Shown one piece after another: positions 58,687 to 64,000 of a stretch of 64,000 nt of DNA. Under the pieces are notes generated by a model that was given only the letters and a program-made list of their open reading frames with translations, was not told the origin of the DNA and searched no databases. Position 1 is the first letter of the stretch. Every line of letters begins with the position of its first letter. Source of the stretch: Hwangdonia seohaensis (lineage in GTDB: Bacteria; Bacteroidota; Bacteroidia; Flavobacteriales; Flavobacteriaceae); assembly GCF_031932625.1 (NCBI RefSeq), contig NZ_JAVSCK010000003.1, forward strand, positions 186,001-250,000, read 5' to 3'. The position numbers and the translations under genes were made by a program.

Positions 58687-59700
58687 TTATAAGATATTTA
58701 CTTCGGCTTCTATTGAAATGCCGAAAAGTCTTTTAATTGTTTTTTGAATTAATTTTGAAAGATTTAAAATATCCGAACCTTTGGCGTTTCCATAGTTTAC
58801 AAGTACCAAGGCTTGTTTTTTGTGTACGCCATAATCGCCAAAACGCTTGCCTTTAAAACCTGCTTTTTCAATAAGCCAACCGGCTGGGATTTTTATTTCA
58901 TCGTCGGCAATGGTATAACTTGGGATATCTTTAAAATTTTCAACCAACGCATGGTAATCTGCTTTCGAAACTACGGGGTTTTTAAAAAAACTACCGCTAT
59001 TACCTATCTCTTTTGGGTTTGGTAATTTGCTTTCGCGGATGGCTATAACAGCTTTTGAAACATCTTGAATGGTTGGATGGGTAATATGCATCAAATCGAG
59101 CTGAGAAGTAATGCTGCCGTACGCAATATTAAGCTTGTGATCTTTTTTCGTGAGTTTAAAAGTAACACTTGTAATAACATATTTTTCTTTTTCCTCCTGT
59201 TTGAAAATTGAATTTCTGTAACCAAAATCACAATCGGTTTTGGAGAATGATTTTATTTTTTTTGTTTCTAAAGACAGGCCTTCGCACGAAACAAATGTAT
59301 CTTTTAACTCAACACCATAAGCACCAATGTTTTGAATGGGTGCCGTACCCACATTTCCGGGAATTAACGATAAGTTTTCAATACCTCCAAAATTGTGTTT
59401 TAGGCACCAAAGCACAAATTCGTGCCAGTTTTCGCCGGCATTGGCTTTTACGGTAACCGTGTGGTCATCTTCAGAAATTATCGAAATACCCTTTAAATTA
59501 ACGTGGATAACCAAGGCTTCTTGGTTTTTGGTAAGCAACATATTGCTACCGCCACCTAAAATAAGTTTGTTTGGATACGCATTTAGCGCTAAAACTTCTT
59601 TTAACTCATCGAGATTTGAAACCGCTACAAAATGTTTTGCGAGTACATCAATACCAAAAGTATTGTATGGTTTTAAAGATATATTTTCTTTAATGTTCAC
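58687..59700 (-). CDS. murB: UDP-N-acetylenolpyruvoylglucosamine reductase
   Basis: 337 residues, type I MurB. Reduces the enolpyruvyl group on UDP-GlcNAc to make UDP-MurNAc for peptidoglycan, with FAD and NADPH. Motifs: LILGGGSNMLL, IENLSLIPGNVGTAPIQNIGAYGVE, GYRNSIFK, and GNSGSFFKNP with the catalytic Ser. The start is GTG; it overlaps the aminotransferase stop (TAGTG) by 1 nt. Cytoplasmic. Confidence 0.96.
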   Translation of the reverse strand: MNIKENISLKPYNTFGIDVLAKHFVAVSNLDELKEVLALNAYPNKLILGGGSNMLLTKNQEALVIHVNLKGISIISEDDHTVTVKANAGENWHEFVLWCLKHNFGGIENLSLIPGNVGTAPIQNIGAYGVELKDTFVSCEGLSLETKKIKSFSKTDCDFGYRNSIFKQEEKEKYVITSVTFKLTKKDHKLNIAYGSITSQLDLMHITHPTIQDVSKAVIAIRESKLPNPKEIGNSGSFFKNPVVSKADYHALVENFKDIPSYTIADDEIKIPAGWLIEKAGFKGKRFGDYGVHKKQALVLVNYGNAKGSDILNLSKLIQKTIKRLFGISIEAEVNIL

Positions 59701-60890
59701 TAGTCTTTATACACTTTTAATGCTTCTTTTAAAACATTTACAGCTTTAATTAAGCTCTCTTTTTTAAGTACGTAGGCAATACGAATTTGGTTTAAGCCAA
59801 CACCCGGAGTCGAGTAAAATCCGCCAGCTGGGGCAACCATAACGGTTTCGCCATCAACATCAAAATCTTCTAACAACCATTGTGCAAAATCATCTGAATT
59901 TTTAACCGGTAATTCGGCAATACAATAAAAAGCACCTTTTGGTTTGGCAACTTTAACGCCGTCAATTTTTTGTAATTCGGAAATTAAAATGTTTCGTCTG
60001 TCTACATATTCTTCAATCACATCGTCAAAATAACTTTGTGGCGTTTCCAAAGCGGCTTCACTTGCAATTTGAGCTAAAGTTGGTGGGCTTAAACGTGCTT
60101 GTGCAAATTTTAATGCGGTTTGGATTACGGATTTGTTTTTAGATACCAAACAGCCAATTCTTGCGCCACACATACTGTAGCGTTTTGAAACCGAATCGAT
60201 CATAATGGCATATTCGTCTAAACCTGCTTCTTGCATTACAGAGTAATGTGTGTTTCCGTCGTATGCGAATTCGCGGTAAACTTCGTCGGCAATTAAAAAC
60301 AAGTCGTGCTTTTTAACAATAGCAGCCAATTTTTGAATTTCTTCCTTGGAATACAAATAACCTGTAGGATTTCCAGGGTTACAGATTAAAATAGCCTTTG
60401 TTTTTGGGGTGATTAATTTTTCGAATTCTTCAATAGGAGGTAGTGCAAAATTATCTTCAATCTTAGAAATAACGGGCACAACGTTTACGCCCGAAGCTGT
60501 TGAAAACCCGTTGTAATTGGCATAAAAAGGCTCTGGGATAATAATTTCGTCATCCACGTCCATAATGCTTCCAAAGGCAAATAACAACGCTTCACTGCCA
60601 CCCGTGGTTACAATAATATCGATGTGAGAAACATGAATATCATGCTTTTTGTAATACGCCGAGATTTTTTGTCTGTAAATTTCAGAACCTTCAGATCTTG
60701 AATAGGCTAAAACCTCAATATTACTGTCTTTAACGGCTTGCAATGCAATTTCCGGTGTTTTAATATCGGGCTGACCGATATTTAAATAATATATAGACTT
60801 ACCTTCTTTTACCGCTTGTTCGGCAAACGGAACTAATTTACGTATAGGCGATTGAGGCATTAACTGCCCTTTTTTTGATATTGTTGGCAT
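59700..60890 (-). CDS. Pyridoxal-phosphate aminotransferase (aspartate aminotransferase-like, fold I)
   Basis: 396 residues. PLP lysine in SVSKRYSMCGARIGC; substrate- and PLP-binding motifs YYLNIGQPDIKTPE, CNPGNPTGYLYS and LIADEVYREFAY. The type corresponds to the AspC/AAT class Ib or related broad-specificity enzymes; the amino acid pair is not certain. The stop overlaps the murB start by 1 nt. Confidence 0.92.
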   Translation of the reverse strand: MPTISKKGQLMPQSPIRKLVPFAEQAVKEGKSIYYLNIGQPDIKTPEIALQAVKDSNIEVLAYSRSEGSEIYRQKISAYYKKHDIHVSHIDIIVTTGGSEALLFAFGSIMDVDDEIIIPEPFYANYNGFSTASGVNVVPVISKIEDNFALPPIEEFEKLITPKTKAILICNPGNPTGYLYSKEEIQKLAAIVKKHDLFLIADEVYREFAYDGNTHYSVMQEAGLDEYAIMIDSVSKRYSMCGARIGCLVSKNKSVIQTALKFAQARLSPPTLAQIASEAALETPQSYFDDVIEEYVDRRNILISELQKIDGVKVAKPKGAFYCIAELPVKNSDDFAQWLLEDFDVDGETVMVAPAGGFYSTPGVGLNQIRIAYVLKKESLIKAVNVLKEALKVYKD

Positions 60891-61014
60891 TTAAAAGTAT
60901 ATTAATATGCAAAGTTGAGAAAATTATCTTAAAGTTTTTTTAAAAAACAGCTATAAATCATAAAGCTATTATAAAGATTAGTAAATTGATGAAAGAAAAA
61001 TATAAGCCGCACAT

Positions 61015-62349
61015 ATGAAAAAAGCCTTTGCTCTTATTTTATTGTTTTTTTGTTTGAGTAACTCCGCGTATTCGCAAGGAAAGTTTGTTATTCAAAATAA
61101 AAAAAGGTCGGATAGAATAAAGTTTAAGCTCATAAATAATTTAATTGTTATCCCCGTTGAAATTAATGGTGTTGAACTATCCTTTTTGTTGGATACTGGT
61201 GTGAGCAAACCTATTATTTTCAATTTTTTAAATGTGTCCGATACTTTAAAAATTAAAGATACCAAGAAAATCTATTTAAGAGGTTTGGGCGAAGGCGAAT
61301 CGGTTGAAGCCTTAAAATCCAGAAATAATGTCTTTAAAGTGGGCGATGCCATTAAGTTAAACCAGGATTTGTATGCGGTATACGATGCCAATTTGAATTT
61401 TGCACCAAGGTTGGGCGTTCCAGTTCACGGGATTTTGGGTTTCGATTTGTTTAAAGATTTGGTAATAGAGATAAACTATATGCATAAATACATCAGGATA
61501 ACAGAGCCCACGAGTTACCGTTATAAAACCTGTAAAAAATGCGAGATATTTAGTTTGGAATTTTACAATAACAAGCCTTATATAAATGCCGAGATTAAAA
61601 TAAAAAATAAACCAATTCCTGTAAAATTATTGATTGATTCCGGGGGAAGTGATGCCTTATGGTTGTTTGAAGATGATACCTTGGGGATAGTTTCCAGCAA
61701 CCGGTATTTTGAAGATTTTTTAGGGCACGGACTTAGCGGCAGTGTTTATGGAAAGCGTTCTAGAATCGATGAGTTTTCGTTGAAAAATTTTGTGCTTAAA
61801 AATGCAAATGTGGCTTTTCCGGATTCTTCTTCTATTTCCCATGCTAAAAAAATTACAGGACGCAATGGCAGTTTAGCCGGTAATATTTTAAAACGTTTTA
61901 ATATTATTATGGATTACCGAAATGCCAAAGTAACCTTTAAAAAGAACGGACATTTTAAAGAAAAATTCAGCTATAACAAAAGCGGTATAGAATTGGCGCA
62001 TAATGGTGTTAGGTTTGTAAAGGAAAGAGAAAGTTTTGTGCCAAATAACAACCTGAGCAACGACACCAACCAAAATGGGACAAGAATTGTTTTTGATGCG
62101 CGCTACAAATTTTCATTAAAACCAGCGTACGCCATTGTAGAGTTGCGTGTAGATTCTCCGGCACACCGCGCTGGATTGCAAAATGGTGATGTTGTGTTGT
62201 CCATTAACGGTAAACCTGCCCACCAATATACCTTGCAACAATTAATGTATTCGTTTTATGACGACGATGGAAAAAAAATAAAACTGAGAGTAGACAGAAA
62301 TGGCAGGGTTTTAAGCTATGCATTCCTGTTGGAAGATTTTTTTAAATAA
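61015..62349 (+). CDS. Secreted retropepsin-like aspartyl protease with PDZ domain
   Basis: 444 residues. Signal peptide ending AYSQG (about 21). First active-site motif FLLDTGVSKP (Asp near 60); second LLIDSGGSDALW (near 205). The PDZ domain (about 370-440) includes VDSPAHRAGLQNGDVVLSING. It is a paralogue of 5239-6414 with the same order of domains. Periplasmic or outer-membrane localisation is expected. Substrate unknown. Confidence 0.88.
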   Translation: MKKAFALILLFFCLSNSAYSQGKFVIQNKKRSDRIKFKLINNLIVIPVEINGVELSFLLDTGVSKPIIFNFLNVSDTLKIKDTKKIYLRGLGEGESVEALKSRNNVFKVGDAIKLNQDLYAVYDANLNFAPRLGVPVHGILGFDLFKDLVIEINYMHKYIRITEPTSYRYKTCKKCEIFSLEFYNNKPYINAEIKIKNKPIPVKLLIDSGGSDALWLFEDDTLGIVSSNRYFEDFLGHGLSGSVYGKRSRIDEFSLKNFVLKNANVAFPDSSSISHAKKITGRNGSLAGNILKRFNIIMDYRNAKVTFKKNGHFKEKFSYNKSGIELAHNGVRFVKERESFVPNNNLSNDTNQNGTRIVFDARYKFSLKPAYAIVELRVDSPAHRAGLQNGDVVLSINGKPAHQYTLQQLMYSFYDDDGKKIKLRVDRNGRVLSYAFLLEDFFK

Positions 62350-62350
62350 A

Positions 62351-62388
62351 AAAGTCTGAACATAAATAATGCTCAGACTTAATTTTTA
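62351..62388. terminator. Terminator between aspartyl protease and DUF1573 gene
   Basis: Stem AAGTCTGA / TCAGACTT with a 13-nt loop and a following TTTTT. Convergent genes lie on both sides. Confidence 0.75.
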
Positions 62389-62405
62389 TAAAGGGTATGG
62401 CTTTA

Positions 62406-62831
62406 TTACTGCTCCATAACACTTTTGTTTTTCTTATCAAGTACACTTGCCTTGCTGGAATCGACAACAAGACCTTTAATTTTTAAGGCAACCGTTGGTG
62501 TTTCAGCATTAGAGATAACGGTGATTGTTTTTCTAATTGGGTTTACACGTTTAGTGTCGTATTTTACTTCAATTTCCCCTGTTTCTCCTGGTAAAATAGG
62601 TCCTTCAGGTTTTTTTGGTATGGTACAACCACAAGTAGAAGACACTTTCGAGATTATAAGAGGCGCATTTCCTGTATTTGTAAATTCAAAAACGCGTACA
62701 CCATCAGCTCCTTTTTCAATAGTTCCATAATCAATTGTATCCGATTTAAACTCTATTTTCGCCACTTTATCTTGGGCGTTTACAGAGAAACTAATCAGTC
62801 CGATAAATAAAATTGTAATTAATTGTTTCAT
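62406..62831 (-). CDS. DUF1573 domain protein, secreted
   Basis: 141 residues from MKQLITILFIGL, with a signal peptide ending VNAQ. The mature part is an immunoglobulin-like DUF1573 domain: DYGTIEKGADGVRVFEFTN, APLIISKVSSTCGCTIP (the conserved Cys pair), GETGEIEVKYD and a C-terminal charged tail. Starts further upstream exist (GTG and two ATG) but would precede the signal peptide. Role unknown; common exported protein of Bacteroidota. Confidence 0.88.
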   Translation of the reverse strand: MKQLITILFIGLISFSVNAQDKVAKIEFKSDTIDYGTIEKGADGVRVFEFTNTGNAPLIISKVSSTCGCTIPKKPEGPILPGETGEIEVKYDTKRVNPIRKTITVISNAETPTVALKIKGLVVDSSKASVLDKKNKSVMEQ

Positions 62832-63156
62832 TACTTTTAATTTTAAATTCATGTCAAACATAGGTACTTTTTCCACAATCTACAAAAATAATAGACGTAA
62901 TACACGTTTGTTAACATATTCAACTTAGTTATAAGTACATACCACTTTTCGTTTTATACAAGAAAACCATTAAGATTTAGCTTATAATTAAATGCCCATT
63001 ATGGGCTTTCGTCTGTTAATATTTATTTTTTTGTTGTCAGACGTAATTTGCATACTAAAATCTGATGGCATAAATAAAATTAATAGCTGTGCGCATTTCA
63101 CAGAAAAAGAAATATAAGTACTTTTGCACATCAATGTTCAAAAACTATTCCAAAGT
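62832..63156. other. Divergent promoter region of DUF1573 gene and valS
   Basis: No gene. It contains a minus-strand TATTTTTG box (62883-62890), the plus-strand TACTTTTG box of valS and a small palindrome, GCCCATTATGGGC (62994-63006), of unknown role. Confidence 0.55.
63119..63126 (+). promoter_or_regulatory. -7 box (TACTTTTG) of valS
   Basis: TAnnTTTG match, 30 nt before the ATG at 63157. Confidence 0.55.
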
Positions 63157-64000
63157 ATGCAAATTCCATCAAAATACGATGCAAGTCAGGTAGAAGGTAA
63201 ATGGTACGATTACTGGATGAAACACAATTATTTTCATTCAGAACCAGATGAAAGAGAGCCGTATACCATAGTAATTCCGCCTCCAAACGTTACGGGCGTA
63301 TTGCACATGGGGCATATGCTTAACAACACCATTCAGGATGTGCTGATTCGTCGGGCGCGTTTACAAGGTAAAAACGCTTGTTGGGTTCCGGGTACAGATC
63401 ACGCATCAATTGCTACCGAGGCTAAGGTAGTTGCTAAGTTAAAGGAGCAAGGCATTGATAAAAACGATTTATCTCGCGATGAGTTCTTGAAACACGCTTG
63501 GGATTGGACCCACGAATACGGTGGTGTGATTCTCGAACAGTTGAAAAAACTAGGCTGTTCTTGCGATTGGGATAGAACAAAATTCACCATGGATGACGAT
63601 ATGAGTGAAGCCGTTATTAAAGTTTTTGTGGACTTATATGAAAAAGGCCAGATTTACCGCGGTTACCGTATGGTAAATTGGGATCCTGAGGCAAAAACTA
63701 CATTATCGGACGAAGAGGTTGAATATGTTGAAAAACAAGGAAAGTTATATTACGTAAAATACAAGGTTGAAGGAAGTAATGAAGCTTTAACCATTGCTAC
63801 CACACGCCCTGAAACCATTTTAGGCGATACCGCTATTTGTATTAATCCAAACGATGAGCGTCACCAAAATTTAAAAGGTAAAAAAGCCATTGTGCCCATT
63901 TGTAACCGCGTGGTTCCAATAATTGAGGATGATTATGTTGATGTTGAATTTGGTACAGGTTGCCTTAAAGTTACACCGGCTCACGACGAAAACGACAAGG
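63157..64000 (+). CDS. valS: Valine--tRNA ligase, 3' part outside window
   Basis: First 281 residues of a class I aminoacyl-tRNA synthetase; it attaches valine to tRNA-Val. The start MQIPSKYDASQVEGKWYDYW and the signature PPPNVTGVLHMGHMLNNT (HMGH as the HIGH motif) identify ValS, and WVPGTDHASIATEAKV follows. The editing (CP1) domain begins with IATTRPETILGDTAI and reaches GTGCLKVTPAHDENDK at the window edge. The KMSKS motif lies outside. Confidence 0.96.
   Translation, partial: MQIPSKYDASQVEGKWYDYWMKHNYFHSEPDEREPYTIVIPPPNVTGVLHMGHMLNNTIQDVLIRRARLQGKNACWVPGTDHASIATEAKVVAKLKEQGIDKNDLSRDEFLKHAWDWTHEYGGVILEQLKKLGCSCDWDRTKFTMDDDMSEAVIKVFVDLYEKGQIYRGYRMVNWDPEAKTTLSDEEVEYVEKQGKLYYVKYKVEGSNEALTIATTRPETILGDTAICINPNDERHQNLKGKKAIVPICNRVVPIIEDDYVDVEFGTGCLKVTPAHDENDK

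Overview
The window is a chromosomal segment of a flavobacterium (Bacteroidota, most likely family Flavobacteriaceae). The DNA is visibly AT-rich. Promoters follow the Bacteroidota pattern, with a TAnnTTTG -7 box, and there are almost no Shine-Dalgarno sites. The gene content fits this placement: Na+-translocating NQR, a type IX secretion plug protein (DUF5103), DUF6702, DUF6090, TPR-fused hybrid histidine kinases, and a complete kynurenine to 2-aminomuconate catabolic cluster. I cannot name the genus.

Layout. 1-8.5 kb: a ClC-type channel cut by the window edge, pruA, an NRDE protein with a partner of unknown function, a small gene broken by a stop codon, a retropepsin/PDZ protein, apaG and the T9SS plug gene. 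8.6-17.8 kb: the nqrABCDEF operon, then small flavobacterial genes, a DUF6090 pseudogene and apbE, whose product attaches FMN to Nqr subunits. 17.9-25.5 kb: housekeeping and enzyme genes (methyltransferase, GxxExxY protein, map, CoA-transferase, HAD hydrolase, gpmI, ankyrin protein, M48 protease, GNAT). 25.5-34.2 kb: tRNA-Gly(TCC) with a duplicated tail, pepE, two tandem CarboxypepD_reg-like paralogues, DUF6702, an M1 aminopeptidase, tatA and a hybrid kinase. 34.2-42.6 kb: the tryptophan/kynurenine degradation cluster (kynU, kmo, RidA-type deaminase, semialdehyde dehydrogenase, an unusual SDR, 3-hydroxyanthranilate dioxygenase, ACMS decarboxylase, O-methyltransferase). 42.6-64 kb: a CDGSH protein, methyltransferase, a cassette-like gene, msrA, the Nif3/coiled-coil pair, lpxK, a second hybrid kinase, gap-lipA, an unusual Nramp-like transporter with an ECF sigma factor and a glycosyltransferase, a second ECF sigma/anti-sigma pair, murB, an aminotransferase, a second retropepsin/PDZ protein, a DUF1573 protein, and the 5' part of valS.

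The most interesting signals are not protein genes. (i) Five dispersed copies of a structured element of about 80-110 bp share the 5' core GCGTTAGGGATTGAAG, a middle core TAGCGGAAAGCCCGACC and a 3' core GGTAACGCCC. The outer stem covaries (GCGTTA/TAACGC against GCGTG/CACGC). The second hairpin is filled with different palindromes, some of which also occur elsewhere in the window as free repeats. (ii) A GxxExxY gene is bracketed by inverted CTCTGTG-type repeats. (iii) A small membrane-anchored gene is bracketed by GTTGTAGCAC/GTGCTACAAC arms and followed by a long hairpin, like a gene cassette. (iv) There is an exact 15-copy heptamer array at the kmo stop codon. (v) Two otherwise open genes are each split by a single in-frame stop. 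(vi) Three genes have their start codon only 4-5 nt after a -7 box, which suggests leaderless mRNAs. All identifications come from reading the sequence; no database search was run.
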